A stretch of DNA of 64,000 nucleotides from Candidatus Geothrix odensensis (GTDB taxonomy: Bacteria > Acidobacteriota > Holophagae > Holophagales > Holophagaceae): NCBI GenBank assembly GCA_016714685.1, contig JADKCH010000005.1:1-64000 (forward strand). The letters run 5' to 3'. Each line of letters begins with the position of its first letter. The first letter of the stretch is position 1. The position numbers were made by a program, and so were the translations under genes. This document shows, one piece after another, positions 45,943-56,433 of this stretch. The notes under the pieces are model-generated. The model saw only the letters and a list, made by a program, of their open reading frames with translations. It searched no databases and was not told where the DNA came from.

Positions 45943-46013
45943 CTCCGTGCCCTCCGCACCTCCGCGTGAAAGAGAGAAAAGAAAGTTCACGCGGAGACGG
46001 AGAGATCGCGGAG
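45943..46013 (+). repeat. word-repeat hairpin upstream of the YihY gene end (CTCCGCG type)
   Basis: Three pyrimidine-rich units CTCCGTGCC, CTCCGCAC and CTCCGCGTG (45943-45968) form the left arm. An 11-bp perfect stem pairs CTCCGCGTGAA (45960-45970) with TTCACGCGGAG (45986-45996), and further GGAG copies continue to 46013. The stretch 46014-46067 shows nothing more. Confidence 0.75.
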
Positions 46014-46067
46014 CTGAATTCCCCGTGCGGTTTTCCGTTCACCTTGCCTTCTCTGCGCGCGCAAAGC

Positions 46068-47024
46068 CTAGGGTTTCTGGGGCTCTCCCGCCTTCATCCG
46101 CAACCAGGACGGCACGGTGGTGGCGCCGGTCTCGTGGCGGTAGAAGGCGGCGGTGATCTCGGCGCCCAGGAGGAGGATGGCGCAGCTGTAGTAGAGGAAG
46201 GTGAGGCCCGCCACGATGCCCAGCAGGGAGCCGTACATGATGCCCCAGGTCATGGTGTGCCGCAGGTAGACGCCGAAGCCCCACTTGGCCAGCCACCACA
46301 GGGCGGTGGAGATGCCCGCGCCCAGGAAGGCGTGGCGGAACTTCACGTGCAGGCGGGGGAGGAGCTGCAACACCAGCGTCATCACCACCAGACCGATCAG
46401 CGGCCCGAGGTAGGGCAGGAAGTCCGTCTGCCGGGCGGGGAAGATCTGGCGCAGGGTGCCGCCCAGCAGCACCGCCAGGAAGAGGACCGTGGCCAGCAGG
46501 CCGCCCACCAGGAAGATCACCTGGCGCAGAAGGTGGTTCTTGCGGGTCTGGCGGTGCTTCTTGATGCGCAGGCCGAACACGTGGGCCAGGCTGGTGTCCA
46601 GCTGGCTGATGCCCCAGTAGCTGCCGAAGAGCAGCACGATCCAGGAGAGCCCCATGCCGCCGATCTTCTGGCTGTTGGCCACGGCATCGTAGACGAACTC
46701 CTTGGGCAGGAAGGGCACGATCTCCTGCAGGGTCTTCATGGTGGCGGGCCCGTAGGCGCGGCTGCCCAGGATCGCCCCCAGCAGCTTGAACAGCAGCGTG
46801 GACAGGGGCACCAGGCTGACGATGAGCCAGAAGCTGAGCCCAGCGGCGTAGCTCAGGCAGTCGTCCTTGTGGTACTTGCCGAGCACTTCGGCGGTGAAGT
46901 TCCCCACCCGCCCGACGATGGGCATGGTCCGGGCGACCTCGTTCCACAGGTCCATCGAGAGCCGCCAGAGCCGCCGCCAACCCGCTTCGAGGGTGGCCCA
47001 GAGGCCCAGGACCTTCTCGACCAC
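46068..47024 (-). CDS. YihY/BrkB-family inner-membrane protein
   Basis: A 318-residue membrane protein with about six helices. The family motif is DDCLSYAAGLSFWLIVSLVPL near residues 54-74. FGSYWGISQLDTSLAHVFG and the C-terminal GSLLGIVAGLTFLYYSCAILLLGAEI are also typical. It was once called ribonuclease BN, but that activity belongs elsewhere; the role is unknown, possibly lipid transport. It is preceded by a small membrane-protein gene ending 9 nt upstream, which suggests cotranscription. Confidence 0.9.
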   Translation of the reverse strand: MVEKVLGLWATLEAGWRRLWRLSMDLWNEVARTMPIVGRVGNFTAEVLGKYHKDDCLSYAAGLSFWLIVSLVPLSTLLFKLLGAILGSRAYGPATMKTLQEIVPFLPKEFVYDAVANSQKIGGMGLSWIVLLFGSYWGISQLDTSLAHVFGLRIKKHRQTRKNHLLRQVIFLVGGLLATVLFLAVLLGGTLRQIFPARQTDFLPYLGPLIGLVVMTLVLQLLPRLHVKFRHAFLGAGISTALWWLAKWGFGVYLRHTMTWGIMYGSLLGIVAGLTFLYYSCAILLLGAEITAAFYRHETGATTVPSWLRMKAGEPQKP

Positions 47025-47033
47025 GGCGTCCCC

Positions 47034-47234
47034 CTAGAACCGCACCGGGTGCCGGGGCAGGAGGTACATGATCCAGGCCAGGGCCAGACCGATGCCGATG
47101 AGCCCGGCCACGTGCTTCAGGATCGATGCCCGCGTCCGCTCCGGTCGCGTGGTGGGGTGCAGCAGCCCCAGCACGAGGGCGATGCCCAGGCCCATGACCA
47201 GGAAGTGGATGACGTGGCTCGAGAGAAAGCGCAT
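47034..47234 (-). CDS. small two-helix membrane protein
   Basis: A 66-residue protein with two hydrophobic segments (VIHFLVMGLGIALVLGLL and VAGLIGIGLALAWIMYLL) separated by a basic loop (PTTRPERTRASILKH). No family is recognised. It ends 9 nt before the YihY/BrkB start on the same strand, so a membrane role tied to that protein is plausible. Codon use resembles its neighbours. Confidence 0.6.
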   Translation of the reverse strand: MRFLSSHVIHFLVMGLGIALVLGLLHPTTRPERTRASILKHVAGLIGIGLALAWIMYLLPRHPVRF

Positions 47235-48701
47235 GGGGTTAGGGTAGCAGGCGGCTTTGCGGGATGAAGCCGGGTTCAGGGTTTTGGCTTCGGAGGCTCA
47301 GCCACTCGGGTGAACGTCAGCGTGGGGTCGTCGAGCACGGCTGCCCCCACGGACCCATCCAAGGCAAGGGTGAATCCCACCTTGGACCACCCCCCTCGAC
47401 CATCCCCGAATCTGGTCCGGAAGGTATCGAAGTGCCAGTGCTCCAGGATGCCCCTGTTCCTCTGGGATGGCCCCAGGCGGAGCAACAGGCGATCCCCCTC
47501 CAGGCTCACGATGAGGTCACCCCAGGTGGCATGCACATAGGTTCCCGCATAGGCAGCCAAGGGATGGGACGACCGCGTCCCCGGAACCCGGGCCTGGTCC
47601 GCCTCCTGTTGGGCCAAGGCGGCCTTGGCCTTCAGACCCCCATACAGTTCAAGGCAGGCCCGGTTCCAGTCCCGATCCGGGGCACCCATGCAGAGGTCCA
47701 GCGCCTTCCAGAGCAGGGCATGCCGGAACTCTGCGTGATCCAGATTCCCGAAGATGAAGACGCCCGCCTTGGCGTCGGGGATCAGGCCGACCATCGCTGT
47801 TCGGCCGTCCATGCTGCCTGTGTGCATGGCCACGAACTGGCCGCGGTAATCCTGTTGGAACCACCCCAGCCCGTAGGTCGTCCAGTGGGCGCCCGTCAGG
47901 CCGAGCGTTGGATAGGCCCATTGGCTACGAGGCACGGTCACCTGGGGCAGGAAGAGTTCCCGGAATGACTGTTCGCTGATCAGTCGGCGGCCGTCCACCA
48001 CGCCACCAGCCAGCAGGAAGGCCAGCCACTTCCCGGCGTCATGCGCCGTGCTCCAGGCCGCACCGGCGGCTGGAACCCGATCCACCGGGTTCTCCGCGAT
48101 GGCCCATAACTGCCTGTCCACGTCCACGTGGGCCACAGAGACATTCCCATCCTTACGGTCCAGGACCTCCTGCAAGGTCGCATGGCTTCGCGTCATCCCA
48201 AGGGGCTTGAGGATGCGGATGGTGATGAAGCGGTCCCAACTCATTCCCGAGGCCGCAGCCACCACCTCCCCGGCCACCTGATACAGGACGTTGTGATAGA
48301 CGAAATCCGATCGAAGGCCGGCGGTGGTGGGGATTCGATCCAGGCGGGCGAGGATGGCCTGGGTGTCGAGGTCCTCCCGGTCCCAGAGCAGGTCCGCGTT
48401 CTGAAGGCCCGCCGTATGCCGGAGGAGGTCGCGGATGGTCACGTGCTCGGTCAGGTAGGCGTTGGGAAGCCGGAGCCTGGGAAGGTGCTTGCTGACGGGG
48501 TCGTCCCAGGCGACCTTGTTCTCGTCGACCAGCATGCCAACCGCCAGGGCCGTCATGGCCTTCGTGGTGGACATCATCCCGAACAGGGTGTCGGCATCCA
48601 CCTTCCCGGGCTCCCGAGTTCCCGGACGCCAAAACCCTTCTCGTACAGGACCGCACCCTCCTTGACGACGACGACGGAGAGCCCTGGGATCTGCCAATCC
48701 T

Positions 48702-51312
<2,611 letters not shown>

Positions 51313-51316
51313 GGGC

Positions 51317-52561
51317 CTAGCCGGCGGCTGAGATCGGCTGGGAGGGGAGGCCCATCACTTCTTCCACCTTCTGCCGCGTGATCCGCAGGGTCTCACGGGT
51401 GGTGCGCTTGTCCGAGGGCAGCTCGTACATGGGCTCCAGGAGGATCTGCTCCACCAGGCTGCGCAGGCCGCGGGCGCCCAGCTTGCGACTGAGGGCCTGT
51501 TCGGCGATGGCGTCGATGGCGCCCTCCTCGAAGCTCAGGTCCACGTCGTCCATGTCGAAGAGCTTCACGAACTGCTTGGTGATGGCGTTCTTGGGCTGGG
51601 TGAGGATGGCCACCAGGGCCTCGCGGTCCAGGGGCGTGAGGCCCGCCACCACCGGCAGGCGGCCCACCAGCTCCGGGATGAGGCCGAACTTGATGATGTC
51701 CTCGGGCTCCACCAGGCGCAGCAGGTTCTCCTTGTCGTCCTTGGAGGAGGGCGTGGAGCCGAAGCCCACGGCCTTGGCGCGGATGCGCTGCTTGATGATG
51801 TCGTCGATGCCCACGAAGGCGCCGCCGCAGATGAACAGGATGTTGCTGGTGTCCAGCTGGATGAACTCCTGGTGCGGGTGCTTGCGGCCGCCCTGGGGCG
51901 GCACGTTGGCCACGGTGCCTTCCACCAGCTTCAGCAGGGCCTGCTGCACGCCCTCGCCGGAGACGTCGCGGGTGATGCTCGGGTTCTCGCTCTTGCGGCC
52001 CACCTTGTCGATCTCGTCGATGAAGACGATGCCGCGCTGGGCCCGCTCCACGTCGTAGTTGGCGGCCTGGAGCAGCTTGGTGAGGATGTTCTCCACGTCC
52101 TCGCCCACGTAGCCGGCCTCGGTCAGCGTGGTGGCGTCGGCCATGGCCAGGGGCACGTCCAGGAACCGGGCCAGGGTCTGGGCCAGCAGGGTCTTGCCCG
52201 TGCCCGTGGGGCCCAGCAGCAGGATGTTGCTCTTGGAAAGCTCGACTTCCGTGGCGCCCAGGGCCTTCCGTGGGGTGAGGATGCGCTTGTAGTGGTTGTA
52301 GACGGCCACGCTCAGGCGCTTCTTGGCGGCCTCCTGGCCGATGACGTAGTCGTCCAGGAAGGCCTTGATCTCCTTGGGGCGGCTGAGACGGGCCTCGTGC
52401 TTGCCCAGGGGCTTGCCCTGGCGGCTCATGCGCAGCTGCAGCTGGCCGGCCTCCAGGCACTCGTTGCAGATGAAGGCTTCGGGGCCCGCGAGGAGCTGCT
52501 CCACCTCGTGGGGCTCTTTGCCGCAGAAGGAGCATTTCTGTTCCCGTTTGTACTTGTTCAC
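51317..52561 (-). CDS. clpX: ATP-dependent Clp protease ATP-binding subunit ClpX
   Basis: A 414-residue unfoldase. The N-terminal zinc-binding domain uses Cys10, Cys13, Cys32 and Cys35. Walker A is GPTGTGKT, with the pore-1 GYVGEDVE loop after it and Walker B IVFIDEIDK. It delivers tagged proteins to ClpP, which is not in this window; instead clpX is followed by lon after 4 nt. The start codon is GTG at 52561 with AGGAGG six bases upstream, and both lie in a perfect 8-bp hairpin. Upstream greA ends 99 nt before. Confidence 0.95.
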   Translation of the reverse strand: MNKYKREQKCSFCGKEPHEVEQLLAGPEAFICNECLEAGQLQLRMSRQGKPLGKHEARLSRPKEIKAFLDDYVIGQEAAKKRLSVAVYNHYKRILTPRKALGATEVELSKSNILLLGPTGTGKTLLAQTLARFLDVPLAMADATTLTEAGYVGEDVENILTKLLQAANYDVERAQRGIVFIDEIDKVGRKSENPSITRDVSGEGVQQALLKLVEGTVANVPPQGGRKHPHQEFIQLDTSNILFICGGAFVGIDDIIKQRIRAKAVGFGSTPSSKDDKENLLRLVEPEDIIKFGLIPELVGRLPVVAGLTPLDREALVAILTQPKNAITKQFVKLFDMDDVDLSFEEGAIDAIAEQALSRKLGARGLRSLVEQILLEPMYELPSDKRTTRETLRITRQKVEEVMGLPSQPISAAG

Positions 52562-52581
52562 GCGGCACCTCCTGTGCCGCG
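52561..52581 (-). promoter_or_regulatory. hairpin enclosing the clpX ribosome-binding site and start
   Basis: On the minus strand CGCGGCAC and GTGCCGCG form an 8-bp perfect stem with loop AGGAG. The loop is the core of the Shine-Dalgarno site. The last G of the stem is the first base of the GTG start codon. Confidence 0.6.
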
Positions 52582-52660
52582 CCCTGCGGGCTTCGGCTTC
52601 GCCAAAGTGGCACTCCGCTCGTGCTTCATGCTCATTCGTGCTCCCGTTGCCGGTGCGGTC

Positions 52661-53131
52661 TTAGGCTACATCGTGAATGGTCTTCAGTTCCAGGATCTCG
52701 AAGCGCCGGACTCCCGCGGGGATCTGGACGCGCACCTCGTTGCCCTCCTCCTGGCCCACCAGCGCCATGCCGATGGGGGAGCTGATGCTGAGATGCTGGG
52801 GATGGCCATCCAGTTCCTCCGGAAGCACCAGCGTGTAAGTAAATTCCTCATCGGAGTCCAGGTCCAGGATGGTGATTTTGGAGCCGTAGGCGGCCCGGGA
52901 CTTGGGCAGGCGGCTGATGTCCAGGCTGGCCACCTCGGAGATGCGCTTCTCGAGGGTCACGAGCTTGTTCTGGAACATGTCCCGCTTCGCCAGGGCCTGC
53001 TCGTACTCGGCGTTCTCGGACAGGTCGCCCTGGCCGGCCGCCCGGGCGATCTCCTGGGGGATGTCCACCAGCAGGGCCTGCTTGATGTCCTTGAGTTCCT
53101 TCTCGAGCTTGGCGAGCACGTGCTTGGGCAT
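52661..53131 (-). CDS. greA: transcription elongation factor GreA
   Basis: A 156-residue Gre factor. The N-terminal coiled coil contains the tip motif GDLSENAEYEQAL with the two acidic residues (Asp and Glu) that stimulate transcript cleavage in backtracked RNA polymerase. The C-terminal FKBP-like domain has ISSPIGMALVGQEEGNEV. ATG 53131 is chosen; the open frame continues further upstream without coding character. It sits between clpX and a lipid acyltransferase gene and follows a strong terminator, so it has its own promoter. Confidence 0.92.
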   Translation of the reverse strand: MPKHVLAKLEKELKDIKQALLVDIPQEIARAAGQGDLSENAEYEQALAKRDMFQNKLVTLEKRISEVASLDISRLPKSRAAYGSKITILDLDSDEEFTYTLVLPEELDGHPQHLSISSPIGMALVGQEEGNEVRVQIPAGVRRFEILELKTIHDVA

Positions 53132-53155
53132 GGGGACTTCCGGGAAAGAAGGGTC

Positions 53156-53180
53156 AAAAAAAGGCGGGCCGTTCGGCCCG
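53156..53180 (-). terminator. strong intrinsic terminator after the acyltransferase gene
   Basis: On the minus strand CGGGCC-GAAC-GGCCCG is followed directly by a CC and seven T residues (53162-53156). It lies between the acyltransferase stop at 53182 and greA. Confidence 0.85.
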
Positions 53181-53181
53181 G

Positions 53182-54159
53182 TCAGACAGGAGAGGTTGAG
53201 ATCGATTCTACCCACTCCGGGGGCGGAAGCGGAGCCGGAAGGGGATCCCCCTCGCCGGGACGGGTCTTGAAGCGGCGGTGCATCCAGAACCACCAGCGGG
53301 GGTCCTTCCTGATCTGGGCCTCGATGCGGGCGGTCATGAGCTGGGTGGCCACCCAGGCATCCTTGGCGCCGTCGCCGGTGACGGGCACCTCGAAGGGCGC
53401 CTCGAAGCGCACGGTGGTGGTGCCATCGGGGTTGGGCCAGCTGAAGACCGGCAGGACCGGCAGACCGTAGCGGGCGGCCAGGCTGCCGGCGGTGGCGAAG
53501 GTGGAGGCCCACTGGCCCAGGAATCGCACCCACACGCCCATGGTGAGGGCGTCCTGGTCCAGCAGGAAGCCCACGCCACGGCCGGCCTTGAGGGAGCGGA
53601 GCGTCTCCCGCATGGCCCCGTCCTTGAGGATCACGCGGTTGCCGAAGCGGGTGCGGAAGCCCAGGGAGATGGGCTCCAGCAGGGGGTTGTCCAGCTCCCG
53701 GCCGATGGCGTCGATGGTGCGGCCGTGGCGGCTCTGGGCCAGGGCCACCGCCTCCCAGTTGCCGTAGTGGCCCGTGAGCTGGATGAAGCCCTTGCCGGTG
53801 GCCTGGGCGGCGTCGAAATGCTCCAGCCCCTCGACCTTGATCCAGCGGTCCAGCTCCTCCGGGGTGGCGTGGCGCAGACGGAGCAGGCTGATGAACAGCG
53901 ACCCGAAGTGCCGGAAGCAGGCCTTGGCCATGGCCCGGGTCTCGGCTTCCGTCAGGCCCAGTTCGGCGAACCGCATGTTCTCCCGCACGATGCGGCGGTG
54001 CCTGGGGTCCACCAGGTAGAACAGTGTGCCTGCCGCTTCGCCCAGAGCCTGCACCGTGGCCCAGGGCAGCCGGCCTAGGACGCCGTCCAGCAGCCGGAAG
54101 GCGCCGTACTCCAGGCGGTGCCGGAGGGTGGGGGCGGGGGTGGGAGTCAGGTCGGCCAT
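53182..54159 (-). CDS. LpxL/HtrB-type lysophospholipid or lipid-A acyltransferase
   Basis: A 325-residue member of the bacterial lauroyl acyltransferase family. The catalytic HX4D is LTGHYGNWE (His-x4-Glu form), followed by GFLLDQDAL and the GLPVLPVF region. The family adds secondary acyl chains to lipid A; here glycolipid or lipid A are both possible. No signal peptide is seen, but an N-terminal amphipathic or hydrophobic region (ALGEAAGTLFYLVD) is present. The start at 54159 has no good ribosome site and abuts a terminator T-run, so it is uncertain; an upstream in-frame TTG is at 54210. Confidence 0.78.
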   Translation of the reverse strand: MADLTPTPAPTLRHRLEYGAFRLLDGVLGRLPWATVQALGEAAGTLFYLVDPRHRRIVRENMRFAELGLTEAETRAMAKACFRHFGSLFISLLRLRHATPEELDRWIKVEGLEHFDAAQATGKGFIQLTGHYGNWEAVALAQSRHGRTIDAIGRELDNPLLEPISLGFRTRFGNRVILKDGAMRETLRSLKAGRGVGFLLDQDALTMGVWVRFLGQWASTFATAGSLAARYGLPVLPVFSWPNPDGTTTVRFEAPFEVPVTGDGAKDAWVATQLMTARIEAQIRKDPRWWFWMHRRFKTRPGEGDPLPAPLPPPEWVESISTSPV

Positions 54160-54189
54160 AAAAAAAGGGGCGCCTCGGTGACGAGGCGC
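54160..54189 (-). terminator. terminator hairpin directly before the acyltransferase start
   Basis: On the minus strand GCGCCTCG and CGAGGCGC (54189-54182 with 54177-54170) form an 8-bp stem with loop TCAC. This is followed by CCCC and seven T, ending against the ATG at 54159. It probably ends the arginine deiminase transcript (stop at 54278), or acts as an attenuator. Confidence 0.75.
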
Positions 54190-54277
54190 GAGGATGAAGC
54201 TTAGCAGCAACCAGATTCAGGAATCATTGTTAAGCCATTTCAACAGTTGCGATCCTGCCCGGGCAGGATGCCGCCTG

Positions 54278-55579
54278 TCAGGCCCCATCCCGGGACAGGG
54301 GCATGGTCATGCAGCGCGGCCCGCCGCGGGCCCGGCTCAGCTCGCCGGCCTGGATCTGGACCAGGTATTTGCCCCCGTCCAGCAGGTCCAGGGTCGGGTC
54401 GGTCAGCACCTCCTGGGCCGTCACCACGTGGTAGCCCGCCTGATCCAGGGCCGCGGCCGTGGCGATGTTGCGGCCGTAGCTGGTGATGACGCCGGGGGCC
54501 AGGCAGAAGGCGTTGGCGCCGTCGGTCCACTGCTCGCGCTGCTGCATGATGGGGTCCAGGCCGCCGCAGAAGATGGGCTTCAGGTCGATGCCCAGGGTCT
54601 TCAGCGCCTTGAGCAGGCTGGGCTGGGTGCTCATGCGCAGCTCCTGGTGGCGCAGGTCGATGCTGGTCACGTTCAGCAGCTCCCGGCTGCCCTCGCGGAA
54701 GTAGGGCGGGAAGACCAGGCACTCGTCCTCGCTGGTGCGGGTGAAGATGGTGTCCAGGTGCATGGCGCTGCGCTTGCTCGGCATGAGCACCATGAGCAGG
54801 TGGTCGAAGCTGGTGCTGTCCTCGGCGTGGTGGGCCCGCAGGCTCTCGGCCAGCTGGTGGATGGCATCGGCCTGGGTGCGCTCGCTGCAGCCCACGGCCA
54901 GCACCTTGTGGCTGAGCACCAGGATGTCCCCGCCCTCGAGGCTCACTGGGGCCTTGATCTCGCCGCGCACCAGGGGTGTCACCTGATCGAACCACTTGTC
55001 ATGGTCCGTGTGGTGCTTCAGCCGCGGGTGGTGGCGGAAGACGTAGCTGAGGATGAGCGGCTCCCGCTCCCGGGCCCAGGTGGCCATGGAGTTCACGCTG
55101 TAGCCATCGCCGATGACCGAGGCCGGATCGCGCATGAACAGCAGGTTGGGGATGGGGCGCAGCCGGTAGTCGAACTCCTCCTCCCAGCGGGTGTGCCCCG
55201 GCATGTCGTCCCAGGGCAGGCCGCCGATGACGCTGCGGGCCACGTCCGCCGAGCCCATGTCGCGCAGCAGGTTGCAGGTGTCGTCCGGCAGCCCCACCAG
55301 GCGCCGCAGGTCCTCGATGAAGCCCAGCTTCACGCCCTCGTCCTGGAGCGCGTCGGTGAAGAGGTCCTGGATGTCCAGCACCTCGTCGGCCACCTTGGCC
55401 AGCACCTGCCGGAACTGGCCGTGCTCGTACCGGGCCAGGTCGCCATGGAGGATGTCGTCGAAGAGGAGCTTCTCCATCATCCCGGGCACCATCAGGTCCA
55501 CCTCGGGGCCGGGGTTGTGCACCACCACCTGCCGGAGCCGGGCGGTCTCGGAAAAAACGGAGAGCTGGATGGGCTGCAT
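54278..55579 (-). CDS. arcA: arginine deiminase
   Basis: A 433-residue guanidino-modifying enzyme converting arginine to citrulline and ammonia. FSETARLRQVVVHNPGPEVD is the standard N-terminal motif. NLLFMRDPA and SLEGGDILVL supply substrate-binding Asp and Glu residues. The catalytic cysteine is Cys423 in GGPRCMTMPL, and HLD in SAMHLDTIF supplies the active-site His. No carbamate kinase or ornithine carbamoyltransferase gene follows, so it may work with the distant rocD or elsewhere in arginine use. ATG 55579 is chosen over a distant upstream codon. Its upstream 190-nt gap is shared with the divergent peroxiredoxin. Confidence 0.9.
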   Translation of the reverse strand: MQPIQLSVFSETARLRQVVVHNPGPEVDLMVPGMMEKLLFDDILHGDLARYEHGQFRQVLAKVADEVLDIQDLFTDALQDEGVKLGFIEDLRRLVGLPDDTCNLLRDMGSADVARSVIGGLPWDDMPGHTRWEEEFDYRLRPIPNLLFMRDPASVIGDGYSVNSMATWAREREPLILSYVFRHHPRLKHHTDHDKWFDQVTPLVRGEIKAPVSLEGGDILVLSHKVLAVGCSERTQADAIHQLAESLRAHHAEDSTSFDHLLMVLMPSKRSAMHLDTIFTRTSEDECLVFPPYFREGSRELLNVTSIDLRHQELRMSTQPSLLKALKTLGIDLKPIFCGGLDPIMQQREQWTDGANAFCLAPGVITSYGRNIATAAALDQAGYHVVTAQEVLTDPTLDLLDGGKYLVQIQAGELSRARGGPRCMTMPLSRDGA

Positions 55580-55691
55580 GGGGATCCTGGTAACTACGCA
55601 GATTACCACGGGACCGCGTCCCCACTGCGTCTGGAAACCTCAGTTGACCCTCGGGTTCCATATTCTTTACCGAATTGGTCGGATATTTTTC

Positions 55692-55720
55692 TTGAACCCC
55701 AGGGGGGCCCGCCGTAGCCT
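55692..55720 (+). promoter_or_regulatory. weak candidate promoter for the peroxiredoxin gene
   Basis: TTGAAC (55692-55697) and TAGCCT (55715-55720) are 17 nt apart, about 50 nt before the ATG. The -10 match is poor. No OxyR- or PerR-like dyad was recognised in 55580-55769. Confidence 0.25.
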
Positions 55721-55769
55721 GATTATTCCCATCGAACCCAAGGGGCGAGTCCCCGCACAGGAGGCACCA

Positions 55770-56351
55770 ATGGCCGCATTCGTCACCCAGCCCGCACCCG
55801 ACTTCAAGGCCGACGCCCTCGTCAACGGCGAGTTCAAGCAGATCTCGCTGTCCGACTACAAGGGCAAGAAGGTCGTGCTGTTCTTCTACCCCCTCGACTT
55901 CACCTTCGTCTGCCCCACCGAGATCCTGGCCTTCGCCGACGCCCTCAAGGAGTTCGAGGCCCGCAACACCCAGGTCATCGGCGTGAGCGTCGATTCCAAG
56001 TTCAGCCACCACGCCTGGGTGAACACCCCCCGCAAGGACGGCGGCATCCAGGGCGTCACCTTCCCCCTGGTCTCCGACTTGAACAAGACCATCTCCCAGG
56101 ACTACAACGTCCTGCTGCCCGCGGGCATCAGCCTGCGCGGCCTGTTCATCATCAACAAGGACGGCATTCTCAAGCACATCACCGTGAACCACAACGACCT
56201 GGGCCGCAGCGTGGAGGAAGTCCTGCGCCTCCTGGACGCCGTGGACTTCAGCGAAGAGCACGGCGAAGTCTGCCCCGCCAACTGGCACAAGGGCCAGAAG
56301 GCGATGAAACCGACTTCGGATGGGTTGAAGGCCTACGTGGCCTCGAAGTAG
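55770..56351 (+). CDS. typical 2-Cys peroxiredoxin (AhpC/Prx1 type)
   Basis: A 193-residue thiol peroxidase. The peroxidatic cysteine is Cys48 in FTFVCPTE and the resolving cysteine is Cys168 in GEVCPANW. GVSVDSKFSHHAW and the GGIQGVTFPLVSD segment also match the AhpC/Prx1 subgroup. It reduces H2O2 and organic peroxides with thioredoxin or AhpF-like donors, neither encoded here. The ATG follows a full AGGAGG site. A perfect intrinsic terminator follows. Confidence 0.95.
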   Translation: MAAFVTQPAPDFKADALVNGEFKQISLSDYKGKKVVLFFYPLDFTFVCPTEILAFADALKEFEARNTQVIGVSVDSKFSHHAWVNTPRKDGGIQGVTFPLVSDLNKTISQDYNVLLPAGISLRGLFIINKDGILKHITVNHNDLGRSVEEVLRLLDAVDFSEEHGEVCPANWHKGQKAMKPTSDGLKAYVASK

Positions 56352-56370
56352 ATCGCAGGAGCACGAACGA

Positions 56371-56397
56371 AGCGGGCGCCGGAAGGCGCCCGCTTTT
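56371..56397 (+). terminator. intrinsic terminator after the peroxiredoxin gene
   Basis: The perfect stem AGCGGGCGCC (56371-56380) pairs with GGCGCCCGCT (56385-56394) around GGAA, followed by TTTTGTTT. The hem oxidase leader hairpin starts 9 nt later. Confidence 0.9.
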
Positions 56398-56405
56398 GTT
56401 TCATA

Positions 56406-56429
56406 CTCCGGAAGCACAAGCTTCCGGAG
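56406..56429 (+). promoter_or_regulatory. hairpin sequestering the hem oxidase ribosome site
   Basis: A perfect 10-bp stem, CTCCGGAAGC (56406-56415) with GCTTCCGGAG (56420-56429) and loop ACAA. The GGAG (56426-56429) that would serve the GTG start at 56434 is paired in the stem. Confidence 0.6.
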
Positions 56430-56433
56430 CCCT

